From SIG673 sp045658525 (GTDB lineage Bacteria > Bacillota > Clostridia > Oscillospirales > CAG-272): a stretch of 9,232 nucleotides of DNA. The notes below the pieces were generated by a model that worked only from the letters and a program-made list of their open reading frames with translations, did not search any database and was not told where the DNA came from. Of the stretch, positions 1 to 5,757 are shown piece by piece. The stretch lies in NCBI GenBank assembly GCA_045658525.1, contig JAZOVD010000053.1:1-9232 (forward strand), read 5' to 3'. The first letter of the stretch is position 1; each line of letters opens with the position of its first letter. A program made the translations under genes and the position numbers.

Positions 1-58
1 CGTTCAGGGATATTTCGACAACTATACCAACTGATCCACACATAGCTTTTTAACAGTT

Positions 59-87
59 CAAGGGAGGTTTTCCAAAAAACTCCCTTG
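59..87 (+). other. Stem-loop in the leader of the GMP synthase gene
   Basis: CAAGGGAG (59-66) and CTCCCTTG (80-87) form a perfect 8-bp stem. With one bulged G (67) the stem continues by TTTT (68-71) pairing with AAAA (76-79), leaving a CCAA loop. No U-tract follows on either strand, so a classical intrinsic terminator is not well supported; a leader or attenuator hairpin, or an RNA processing site, fits equally well. The three forward frames of the preceding bases close at 34, 45 and 53. An upstream gene could therefore end there, but too little is present to identify it. Confidence 0.5.
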
Positions 88-116
88 GTACATTATTATA
101 AGGAAAGGAAAAATAT

Positions 117-1118
117 ATGGCAAACAACATTCGTCCCGAAAATATGGAGCGTATAACTAATTTTGATCTTGCAAACGCGTTTATTGACGAACAGGTGAAA
201 GAGATTCGCGCGCAGGTCGGTAACAAAAAGGTACTGCTCGCGCTTTCCGGCGGAGTAGATTCTTCCGTCGTTGCCGCTCTTCTCATCAAGGCTATCGGAA
301 AACAGCTTATATGTGTCCACGTAAACCACGGACTTATGCGTAAGAACGAGAGCGAGAACGTCGTCGAGCTTTTCCGCAATCAGCTTGACGCAAATCTCGT
401 TTACGTTGACGCTACCGACCGTTTTCTTGATCTTCTCGCCGGAGTAAGCGATCCGGAAAGCAAGAGAAAGATAATCGGAAAGGAATTTATAGAGGTCTTT
501 GCCGATGAAGCAAGAAAGCTTGAAGGAATCGAGTTTTTGGCACAGGGTACGATATACCCCGACATACTTGAATCTATAAAGCAGGCAGAGGGCAAAAAGG
601 CGGTCAAGTCTCACCACAACGTAGGTGGACTTCCCGAGGATCTTAAATTCGAGCTTGTCGAGCCTGTAAAGCTTCTTTTCAAGGACGAGGTACGTGTTGT
701 AGGAGAAGCGCTTGGACTTCCCCACGCTATGGTTTACCGTCAGCCGTTCCCCGGTCCCGGACTTGGAGTACGTTGCCTTGGCGCGATCACTCGCGACCGT
801 CTGCACGCGCTCCGCGAGGCAGACGCAATACTTCGTGACGAGTTCGACAAATGCGGACTTTCCAAGACCGTTTGGCAGTATTTCGTCGTCATACCCGACA
901 TCAAGAGCGTTGGTGTAAAGGATGATTCAAGATATGAGGGTTGGCCCGCGATAATCCGCGCCGTCAACACAAAGGACGCTATGACAGCGACCATAGAGGA
1001 GATTCCCTACTCTGTTCTCGCAAAGATCACCTCGCGCATAACCTCAGAGGTCGAGGGAATCAACAGAGTATTATACGATATTACCCCCAAGCCTACCGGA
1101 ACGATAGAGTGGGAATAA
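117..1118 (+). CDS. guaA: GMP synthase, ATP-pyrophosphatase subunit (stand-alone, no glutaminase domain)
   Basis: This is the synthetase half of GMP synthase, which adenylates XMP and replaces the AMP with ammonia to give GMP in cytoplasmic purine synthesis. The 333 residues contain the PP-loop SGGVDSS (44-50), the conserved blocks KSHHNVGGLPED (164-175) and RQPFPGPGLG (208-217), and the C-terminal dimerisation domain ending in the family signature TIEWE. Bacterial GuaA is usually about 510-525 residues with an N-terminal class I glutamine amidotransferase of about 190 residues; that domain is absent here. The start is firm: AAAGGA (104-109) lies 7 nt upstream of ATG, and an in-frame TAA at 99-101 excludes an N-terminal extension. 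It resembles the archaeal two-subunit arrangement (GuaAb). The glutaminase partner must be encoded elsewhere, perhaps just upstream of the window. The alternative, use of free ammonia only, cannot be excluded. Confidence 0.95.
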   Translation: MANNIRPENMERITNFDLANAFIDEQVKEIRAQVGNKKVLLALSGGVDSSVVAALLIKAIGKQLICVHVNHGLMRKNESENVVELFRNQLDANLVYVDATDRFLDLLAGVSDPESKRKIIGKEFIEVFADEARKLEGIEFLAQGTIYPDILESIKQAEGKKAVKSHHNVGGLPEDLKFELVEPVKLLFKDEVRVVGEALGLPHAMVYRQPFPGPGLGVRCLGAITRDRLHALREADAILRDEFDKCGLSKTVWQYFVVIPDIKSVGVKDDSRYEGWPAIIRAVNTKDAMTATIEEIPYSVLAKITSRITSEVEGINRVLYDITPKPTGTIEWE

Positions 1119-1168
1119 ATCCGCTCCGTAGCTGAAATCGTTGCGGGGATGGGTGGATTAAATTCAAC

Positions 1169-1238
1169 CGAAAACACAGTTTTCGATTTCATCACAAAAT
1201 GATTTCATCGCGTCAAGTGTATCTTGACGCGATTTCAT
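1169..1238 (+). repeat. Chain of three stem-loops joined by GATTTCAT repeats
   Basis: Three consecutive inverted repeats sit side by side: CGAAAAC/GTTTTCG (1169-1175 with 1179-1185), ATCA/TGAT (1191-1194 with 1200-1203) and the 11-bp ATCGCGTCAAG/CTTGACGCGAT (1207-1217 with 1223-1233). Each right arm runs into the same 8-mer GATTTCAT, found at 1185-1192, 1201-1208 and 1231-1238. The spacing of the 8-mers (16 and 30) follows the hairpin size. The pattern looks like a modular intergenic repeat, with variable stems between constant TTTCAT linkers, rather than chance palindromes. Whether it is interspersed through the genome cannot be seen from one window. Confidence 0.65.
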
Positions 1239-1239
1239 T
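1207..1239 (+). terminator. Possible terminator after guaA (third stem of the repeat chain)
   Basis: The 11-bp perfect stem with a TGTAT loop is followed by TTTCATT, a short interrupted U-tract. It could end guaA transcripts. The downstream gene's ribosome binding site begins only 7 nt after the stem, so partial termination with readthrough is as likely. Confidence 0.4.
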
Positions 1240-1252
1240 AAGAGAGGATATT

Positions 1253-2050
1253 ATGAAAGCATTTGAAATAGTTGAAGGATTGTTCAAGCTCGCAAATGAA
1301 GTAGATTACTCGAATACCTGCGACACATTAAAAGCGGGCGAGCCTGACGTAGAGACCGATAAGGTGGCGGTCGCTATGTTTGCTACACCTGATGTTGTAA
1401 AAGCAGCGAAAAAGTGGGGCGCACAGCTTTTGATCGTGCACGAGCCTACGTATTACAACAATATGGATGATCACTCAGACGAAAAGATCGAATGTGAAAA
1501 GAGAAAACTGATCGAAGAATCAGGGATCACAATCTACCGTTTTCACGACCATCCGCATTACACCACTCCTGATATAATCGCGGCAGGACAGCTTAAAGCA
1601 TTCGGACTTGGCGGAACTGTTGAATATACCGATGTTTTCGACCTTGTAAGAATACATCTTGATAAGCCGATAACACCTGTGGAGCTTGCAAAGCTTATTG
1701 AGGCGCGTTGTGGCATAAAGCATCTGCGTATCTGCGGTTCAAGAGACGCGGAATGCAGCGTTATTTCGGGAATGTTCGGAACACCCGGCAGGGTCTTTGA
1801 GGAGCTTAAAAGCGATAAGTGCGAGATACTGCTGACAGGCGAAGCCTGCGAGTGGAGTCTTGGAGAATACGCCCGTGATGCTGCGCAGCTTGGACATAAG
1901 AAGGCTATGATCATTATGGGACACGTAGGATCAGAACGTGACGGAATGAAATATACCGCGGAGCTGTTAAAAGAACAGCACCCTGAGCTTGACGTCAGGT
2001 ATTTTGAATGCGGCGAGGTCTATACGTACACAGACAGTGCGATCATATAA
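1253..2050 (+). CDS. Nif3-like dinuclear metal-centre protein (DUF34/Nif3 family)
   Basis: This 265-residue protein belongs to the Nif3/DUF34 family, annotated in databases as GTP cyclohydrolase 1 type 2 or as a YbgI/YqfO-type metal-binding protein of unsettled function. The diagnostic parts are visible: the N-terminal metal-ligand segment LLIVHEPTYY (near residue 62), a following HDHPHY segment, and the C-terminal IIMGHVGSERDG segment that supplies the His and Glu ligands. The first site reads HE rather than the HH common in YbgI, a substitution I believe occurs in a clostridial subgroup. I chose ATG 1253, preceded by AGAGAGGA (1241-1248), over an in-frame ATG at 1199. The latter would add 18 residues encoded by the hairpin repeat and has no ribosome binding site. 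It is cytoplasmic, with no signal peptide. It lies 134 nt after guaA and is followed by a strong terminator. Confidence 0.88.
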   Translation: MKAFEIVEGLFKLANEVDYSNTCDTLKAGEPDVETDKVAVAMFATPDVVKAAKKWGAQLLIVHEPTYYNNMDDHSDEKIECEKRKLIEESGITIYRFHDHPHYTTPDIIAAGQLKAFGLGGTVEYTDVFDLVRIHLDKPITPVELAKLIEARCGIKHLRICGSRDAECSVISGMFGTPGRVFEELKSDKCEILLTGEACEWSLGEYARDAAQLGHKKAMIIMGHVGSERDGMKYTAELLKEQHPELDVRYFECGEVYTYTDSAII

Positions 2051-2130
2051 ACAAAAATGTACCGCGCGCTTTCTAAGATCCCGTATCCCGCAGAGTTTGA
2101 TAAGTATTACAATCTTTAATAGCAAATAAA

Positions 2131-2165
2131 CAACAACGCCCCCGTTCACGGGGGCGTTGTTGTTG
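2131..2165 (+). terminator. Strong GC-rich terminator after the Nif3-like gene
   Basis: CAACAACGCCCCCG (2131-2144) pairs perfectly with CGGGGGCGTTGTTG (2149-2162) around a TTCA loop, a 14-bp stem. TTGTTGT follows at the 3' side, so the U-tract is interrupted. The bases preceding the stem (AATAAA) become TTTATT on the minus strand, so it may work in both directions. Confidence 0.85.
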
Positions 2166-2353
2166 TAAGAAAAAACATTTTTAAACCTTTAATATTCTTT
2201 AACAGTACCAGATATACTAATATCAAAATTCTTTTTTACTTCTTCACTATTCACTATTACTTATTACCTTCCAAAAAATCCGTACACACCGATTTAGTGA
2301 AAAGTGAAGAGTGAAAAAGTAAAAAATCGGCACACTCGCGTGTACGGATTTTT
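2166..2353. other. AT-rich gene-free stretch between terminator and tRNA gene
   Basis: No coding region is supported here. The left half (2166-2235) is low-complexity AT-rich DNA with nothing recognisable. The right half holds the heptamer arrays and the long hairpin described separately. Confidence 0.7.
2236..2322. repeat. Two inverted arrays of TTCACTA / TAGTGAA heptamers
   Basis: The left array (2236-2270) reads as five 7-mers: TTACTTC, TTCACTA, TTCACTA, TTACTTA, TTACCTT. The right array (2295-2322) reads as four 7-mers of the opposite orientation: TAGTGAA, AAGTGAA, GAGTGAA, AAAGTAA. The reverse complement of the left array matches the right array apart from the number of units, so the two could pair. 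That pairing would enclose the left arm of the long hairpin (2271-2287) and compete with it. The arrangement resembles the short tandemly repeated heptamers known from cyanobacteria, although relatedness is not implied. Confidence 0.6.
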
Positions 2354-2356
2354 TGG
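2271..2356 (-). terminator. Long hairpin terminator of tRNA-Trp (bidirectional)
   Basis: The arms 2271-2287 and 2340-2356 are perfect 17-nt reverse complements, each carrying the core ATCCGTACAC or GTGTACGGAT. An inner stem CCGATTT (2289-2295) pairs with AAATCGG (2324-2330), with a one-sided bulge (2331-2339). On the minus strand the arm begins at the CCA end of tRNA-Trp, and the hairpin ends with TTTTTTGG, which suits termination of the tRNA transcript. The symmetric run on the plus strand also gives TTTTTTGG. The central loop is filled by the AGTGAA heptamers. Confidence 0.7.
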
Positions 2357-2429
2357 CAGGGGTACTAGGATTCGAACCCAGGACACGCGGTTTTGGAGAC
2401 CGCTGCTCTACCAACTGAGCTATGCCCCT
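2354..2429 (-). tRNA. tRNA-Trp (anticodon CCA)
   Basis: The minus strand folds as a complete 76-nt cloverleaf with an encoded CCA end. The D-stem is GCTC/GAGC and the anticodon stem is GCGGT/ACCGC with loop CTCCAAA (anticodon CCA). The T-arm is CTGGG, TTCGAAT, CCTAG, and the discriminator base is G. The acceptor stem AGGGGCA/TACCCCT has one non-canonical pair, C6.A67, where tRNA-Trp of related bacteria has C-G (3' half TGCCCCT). All else is standard, so the gene is probably functional. An extended -10 promoter precedes it and a long hairpin follows it directly. Confidence 0.95.
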
Positions 2430-2433
2430 TTAT

Positions 2434-2460
2434 TTGACTGTACTATTATAGCACAGTCAA
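2434..2460 (-). promoter_or_regulatory. Promoter of tRNA-Trp, inside a dyad
   Basis: On the minus strand an extended -10, TGC TATAAT (TATAAT = 2445-2450, TG at 2452-2453), lies about 16 nt before the mature tRNA 5' end, so the leader would be only a few nucleotides. No good -35 sits at 17 bp, but the extended -10 can compensate. A TTGACT is present only 4 nt upstream, too near to serve as -35. The element is enclosed by a perfect inverted repeat, TTGACTGT (2434-2441) and ACAGTCAA (2453-2460). Confidence 0.6.
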
Positions 2461-2510
2461 GCTTTTCAATGTTTAACAAATTGTAGTTTTTTTATTAACC
2501 AAAGGTTACT

Positions 2511-3827
2511 TTAATCTATTACGAACTCGTGGTAAATGGAGTTCATAGCACGCTCGAAGTCTTCTTCGCCAACTCCGATTATGATGTTAAGCTCACTCGA
2601 ACCCTGATCTATCATGCGGATATTTATGTCAGCGTCAGCTATCGCCTTGAACACCCTCGCCGCAGTTCCCTTGGCATTCTTCATACCGCGTCCAACGACC
2701 GCCACCAAAGCTATTCCGTCCTCTATCGTTATAGAATCGGGATTTACGGAATCCTTGAGCTTATTCACTATCTGCTCGCGCTTGCCCTTTATAGCGTCGG
2801 TCGATACTACGATACTCATAGTATCTATTCCCGAGGGAAGATGCTCAAAGGATACCTTTTCCTTTTCGAGAACTTCAAGAACGCGCCTGCCAAAGCCGAA
2901 CTCCGAGTTCATCATATCCTTTTCGATGCTTATAACGCTGAATCCGTGCTTACCCGCTATACCGGTTATAACTCTGAGATGGTCGTAGCTGTCGCTCTTC
3001 TCAACTATCATCGTTCCGGCTTGCTCGGGGTGGTTGGTGTTTCTTATATTTATCGGTATTCCCGCGCATCTTACGGGGAATATAGCGTCCTCGTGGAGAA
3101 CGGTAGCTCCCATATAAGAAAGTTCACGAAGCTCGCTGTACGTTATCTTTCCTATCGTGCAAGGGTGTATAACGACACGGGGATCTGCCATAAGGAAGCC
3201 GTTTACGTCCGTCCAGTTCTCGTAAAGGTCTGCCTCTACCGCACGGGATACTATCGAACCGGTTATATCCGAGCCGCCGCGGCTGAACGTCTTTATCGTT
3301 CCGTTGGGCATTACTCCGTAAAATCCGGGGATAACAGCGTTCTCGTAATCTTTGAGGACCTCGCCCATTATCTCGTTGGTCTTTTCATCGTCGAAGCTTC
3401 CGTCGTCCTTGAAGAATATAACGTCAGCCGCGTCAATAAACTTATATCCGAGGGCATTTGCGAGAATTATACCGTTGAGGTATTCTCCGCGGCTTGCCGC
3501 GTAGTCGCGTCCCGCTTTCAGTATTATGGAATTGCGTATTACCTCAAACTCGTTTTCAAGCGAAAGCGCAAGTCCGAGATCCTTTATTATAGAATTATAG
3601 CGTTCCTTTATGGTATCGAATACCTCGGTTATATCCTCGCCCTTTGCCGCCTTTTCATAGCAACGGTAAAGAAGGTCGGTAACCTTTATATCATCAGAAA
3701 AACGCTTACCCGGCGCCGAGGGAACTACGTACTTTCTGTCGTCCTCCGCCTCGATTATCTTTATTACCTTTTTAAACTGTGCGGCATCCGCAAGAGAGCT
3801 TCCGCCGAATTTCACTACCTTGACCAT
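2511..3827 (-). CDS. Aspartokinase (YclM-type, two C-terminal ACT domains)
   Basis: This enzyme phosphorylates L-aspartate with ATP, the first step toward lysine, threonine, methionine and diaminopimelate. It has 438 residues, normal for monofunctional aspartokinase. The kinase domain (1-285) shows KFGGSS (6-11), the VxSAPGKR segment typical of the B. subtilis YclM/ThrD type, RGEYLNG (113-119), FSRGGSDITG (181-190) and WTDVNG (205-210). Two ACT domains follow (about 286-365 and 371-438) and imply feedback control by lysine and/or threonine; which one cannot be told. ATG 3827 is the only sensible start, since KFGGSS begins at residue 6. The AAGGAG (3844-3849) is unusually distant, 16 nt away. 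A perfect promoter lies 54 nt upstream; its leader of about 47 nt is too short for a lysine riboswitch. No clear terminator follows. The gene uses no TTA, CTA or TCA codon, which leaves a long open antisense frame. Confidence 0.96.
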   Translation of the reverse strand: MVKVVKFGGSSLADAAQFKKVIKIIEAEDDRKYVVPSAPGKRFSDDIKVTDLLYRCYEKAAKGEDITEVFDTIKERYNSIIKDLGLALSLENEFEVIRNSIILKAGRDYAASRGEYLNGIILANALGYKFIDAADVIFFKDDGSFDDEKTNEIMGEVLKDYENAVIPGFYGVMPNGTIKTFSRGGSDITGSIVSRAVEADLYENWTDVNGFLMADPRVVIHPCTIGKITYSELRELSYMGATVLHEDAIFPVRCAGIPINIRNTNHPEQAGTMIVEKSDSYDHLRVITGIAGKHGFSVISIEKDMMNSEFGFGRRVLEVLEKEKVSFEHLPSGIDTMSIVVSTDAIKGKREQIVNKLKDSVNPDSITIEDGIALVAVVGRGMKNAKGTAARVFKAIADADINIRMIDQGSSELNIIIGVGEEDFERAMNSIYHEFVID

Positions 3828-3880
3828 ATCTTTGGGTTTATTACTCCTTATAGAGATTTGTAAAAAAGTTATTCCTTTAT

Positions 3881-3909
3881 ATTATATTCCAATAATTCTT
3901 TTTTGTCAA
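3881..3909 (-). promoter_or_regulatory. Consensus sigma-A promoter of the aspartokinase gene
   Basis: On the minus strand TTGACA (3904-3909) and TATAAT (3881-3886) are separated by exactly 17 bp. Both hexamers match the vegetative consensus perfectly. The predicted start of transcription is near 3874. Confidence 0.85.
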
Positions 3910-3923
3910 TAGGCGACAAAAAA
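3899..3923. promoter_or_regulatory. Dyad overlapping the aspartokinase -35 (possible operator)
   Basis: TTTTTTGTC (3899-3907) and GACAAAAAA (3915-3923) form a perfect 9-bp inverted repeat with a 7-nt spacer. It covers the -35 hexamer of the minus-strand promoter and lies upstream of the divergent protease gene, so a bound repressor could affect both. AT-rich arms make chance possible. Confidence 0.35.
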
Positions 3924-4012
3924 TTACTGTATATTTTCAACGATATTCACATTTAAACGCATATTTTCGTTTCTTTTTTTATTATTTAATACATAAAACG
4001 AAAGGATATACT

Positions 4013-4567
4013 ATGCCAAAAATAAATATCCCTCTCATAAGCGTTATTTTTTTCCTTACCGCATTTTTCGACAAAAGCGGAGAGACTGCCGTGACGTTGC
4101 TCGCGGCTTTTTTACACGAGCTTGGACACATAGTTCCCATACTCGCTTTCGGAGTTGGAATACGCCGTATCCGTATCCTCCCCTATGGCTTTGAGATACA
4201 AACCACGCGCGCTTACCGCAGTTTTACGGAGGAGATGGCGGTATCGCTTGCCGGCTGCCTCGTAAACCTTATGACCTTCGCCGTTTTTTTCAGCTTTGAC
4301 GGATATATCGGAATGTTAGCGGAAGCATCTCTCGCCCTCGGAATACTAAACATAATGCCTGTCATAGGTCTTGACGGCGGAGCGGTGCTGTTATCGGTCA
4401 TATCAAGTTTCGCGTTACCTGACAAAGCGGAAAAAATATGTCGCGCGGTATCATTCGTAACACTCATACTGCTTTGGATTCCCGCAGCATACATATTCCT
4501 CGTTTCCGGATACAACTACTCACTTTTCGTAATGTGCGTCTGGCTTTTCTGCAAGGTATTCTGCTGA
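4013..4567 (+). CDS. Site-2 protease family membrane metalloprotease (M50, SpoIVFB-like core)
   Basis: This is a 184-residue intramembrane zinc metalloprotease. HELGH (35-39) supplies two zinc ligands and the catalytic Glu, and NIMPVIGLDGG (113-123) supplies the third ligand, Asp121. Hydrophobic segments lie near 6-19, 27-50, 76-95, 101-120, 145-166 and 169-184, as expected for the M50 core. The protein lacks the CBS domain of B. subtilis SpoIVFB (about 288 residues) and any PDZ domain, so it is a minimal version. The family cleaves substrates within the membrane, as SpoIVFB does with pro-sigma-K; the substrate here is unknown. The start ATG has AAAGGA (4001-4006) 6 nt upstream. It is divergent from the aspartokinase gene and converges with the LysR gene, with only 3 nt between the stop codons and no terminator between them. 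Confidence 0.88.
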   Translation: MPKINIPLISVIFFLTAFFDKSGETAVTLLAAFLHELGHIVPILAFGVGIRRIRILPYGFEIQTTRAYRSFTEEMAVSLAGCLVNLMTFAVFFSFDGYIGMLAEASLALGILNIMPVIGLDGGAVLLSVISSFALPDKAEKICRAVSFVTLILLWIPAAYIFLVSGYNYSLFVMCVWLFCKVFC

Positions 4568-4570
4568 ATC

Positions 4571-5518
4571 TTACTCTGTCTTATACACTTCGAGCGCGGT
4601 ATTTATAAACGCCTCTACCGCGCGGCTCATATAATGATTTTTCTTAAATCCGAGACAAAGCTTACGAAGTGAATTTTCATCGTTGAGCTTATAGAATACG
4701 CATTTCCCCGACTCTGCCGCCGACTTTACGAGAAGATCGGGAATAAGGGATATTCCCATTCCCGCGCGGCTCATATTGTATGAGGTTATCATCTGATCGG
4801 GATATATCTTCACCTTTGGAGTGAAGCCCGCCTCTGCGCAAAGCTCCATCGAATGACGGTGAGAATAGTTCCCTTTTTTAAGTATTATAAACGTCTCCTC
4901 GGCAAACTCCGAAAGATCTAATCCCTTACAGCCTTTTTTCAGGTGCTTTCCGTTTTTTATATCCTTAGCTGTAAGCTGATATTCAGTAAATCTATCGTTT
5001 ATCGGAAGTCTGTGCGGAACACAGAGAAGTATGTGCTCGTCAACTAACGGGTAAGACTGGTAAAGCTCGGAATCAAATTTATAATCTATCAACAAATCAA
5101 CGTTCTCACTTAAAAGAAGATTTTGAAGATCATGGGAGTTTGATTCCACCATCTCTATATCTATACCGCTGTACCTGTTCATAAACTCTATTATTATTTT
5201 CGGATATATAAATGACGATATATAATTCTCTCCGCTTACGGTTATATGACCTGTTTTAAGCTTTGACATATCGCAAAGCTGTTCTTCCAGACCTTTTCTT
5301 ATCATTCGTATCCGTTCTACGGCTTCTATATATACTTTGCCTTCCTCGGTAAGCGCTATCGGCTGACTGCTTCTGTCAAATATCGTTATCCCGAGCCGAG
5401 TTTCGACCTTTTTTATCGCTGACGACAGCGCTGGCTGAGACACGAACAGATTTTTCGCCGCCTGCGAAAAGCTCCTCTCCGTATATACCTCGTAAACGTA
5501 ATCGATCTCGTCGTACAT
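4571..5518 (-). CDS. LysR-family transcriptional regulator
   Basis: The 315 residues match the usual length of LysR-type regulators. The N-terminal winged helix-turn-helix is clear: SFSQAAKNLFVSQPALSSAI (16-35), followed by RLGITIFDRS (41-50) and LTEEG (56-60). A linker helix follows, and the co-inducer-binding domain covers about 90-300. The effector cannot be predicted. ATG 5518 is preceded by AGGAG (5531-5535) at 12 nt. The gene has its own promoter and a T-N11-A dyad in its leader that suggests autoregulation. Across 288 nt lies the divergent gene for a 138-aa protein, the most natural target by the usual divergent LysR layout; this is inference. Its 3' end nearly touches that of the M50 protease gene. 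Confidence 0.93.
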   Translation of the reverse strand: MYDEIDYVYEVYTERSFSQAAKNLFVSQPALSSAIKKVETRLGITIFDRSSQPIALTEEGKVYIEAVERIRMIRKGLEEQLCDMSKLKTGHITVSGENYISSFIYPKIIIEFMNRYSGIDIEMVESNSHDLQNLLLSENVDLLIDYKFDSELYQSYPLVDEHILLCVPHRLPINDRFTEYQLTAKDIKNGKHLKKGCKGLDLSEFAEETFIILKKGNYSHRHSMELCAEAGFTPKVKIYPDQMITSYNMSRAGMGISLIPDLLVKSAAESGKCVFYKLNDENSLRKLCLGFKKNHYMSRAVEAFINTALEVYKTE

Positions 5519-5551
5519 TATCTGCGTTCTCTCCTATAAATTAAAATTATG

Positions 5552-5570
5552 TTATAAATCTTATTTATAA
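5552..5570. promoter_or_regulatory. LysR-type operator dyad (T-N11-A)
   Basis: TTATAAAT-CTT-ATTTATAA is a perfect 8-bp inverted repeat that contains the T-N11-A core of LysR binding sites. It lies downstream of the predicted start of transcription of the LysR gene, where binding would repress the gene itself. Confidence 0.5.
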
Positions 5571-5593
5571 AGTTTTATCAAATATCACAAATG

Positions 5594-5622
5594 ATTATAG
5601 CATATTTTCCCGCCAACTTCAA
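5594..5622 (-). promoter_or_regulatory. Promoter of the LysR-family gene
   Basis: On the minus strand TTGAAG (5617-5622) and TATAAT (5594-5599) are 17 bp apart, with the extended -10 TGC just before TATAAT. The predicted leader is about 69 nt. Confidence 0.75.
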
Positions 5623-5673
5623 GTAAACACATAATTTTTTTACATATTTTTAAAACGATGTTCTTGGTCAATA

Positions 5674-5728
5674 TGCACAATATAACAAATCACAAATTAT
5701 GCACAACGCCGATTTTTAAAAATGTGCA
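5674..5728. promoter_or_regulatory. Three TGCACA boxes upstream of the 138-aa protein gene
   Basis: TATGCACAA occurs twice in direct orientation (5672-5680, 5698-5706), and the TGCACA core occurs once inverted as TGTGCA (5723-5728). The cores are 26 and 23 bp apart, about 2 to 2.5 helical turns. They end about 30 bp before the probable -10 at 5761, a place suited to regulator binding. Confidence 0.35.
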
Positions 5729-5757
5729 AAAAATGTATTTATTATTTCACTTTTTTA

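Noticed and set aside
1..116. Purine riboswitch or glutaminase-subunit tail upstream of guaA
   Set aside because: No purine-riboswitch core is visible, and no glutamine amidotransferase C-terminus is readable in any frame of this short stretch.
96..806. 236-codon open frame on the minus strand opposite guaA
   Set aside because: Same codon-register effect as opposite the aspartokinase gene; guaA is unmistakable on the plus strand.
1199..1252. Upstream ATG that would add 18 residues to the Nif3-like protein
   Set aside because: The added residues are encoded by the hairpin repeat and lack a ribosome binding site, whereas ATG 1253 has a good one.
2236..2322. CRISPR array
   Set aside because: The repeats are 7-mers without unique spacers; size and arrangement do not fit CRISPR.
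2304..2486. 60-codon open frame covering the tRNA region
   Set aside because: It is formed by the AGTGAA repeats and the antisense of tRNA-Trp, a common false gene call.
2529..3863. 444-codon open frame on the plus strand opposite the aspartokinase gene
   Set aside because: Its codon boundaries coincide with those of the aspartokinase gene. It stays open only because that gene lacks TTA, CTA and TCA codons, the complements of stops. The product has no recognisable domain.
3828..3880. Lysine riboswitch in front of the aspartokinase gene
   Set aside because: The perfect promoter leaves a leader of only about 47 nt, far too short for an L-box.
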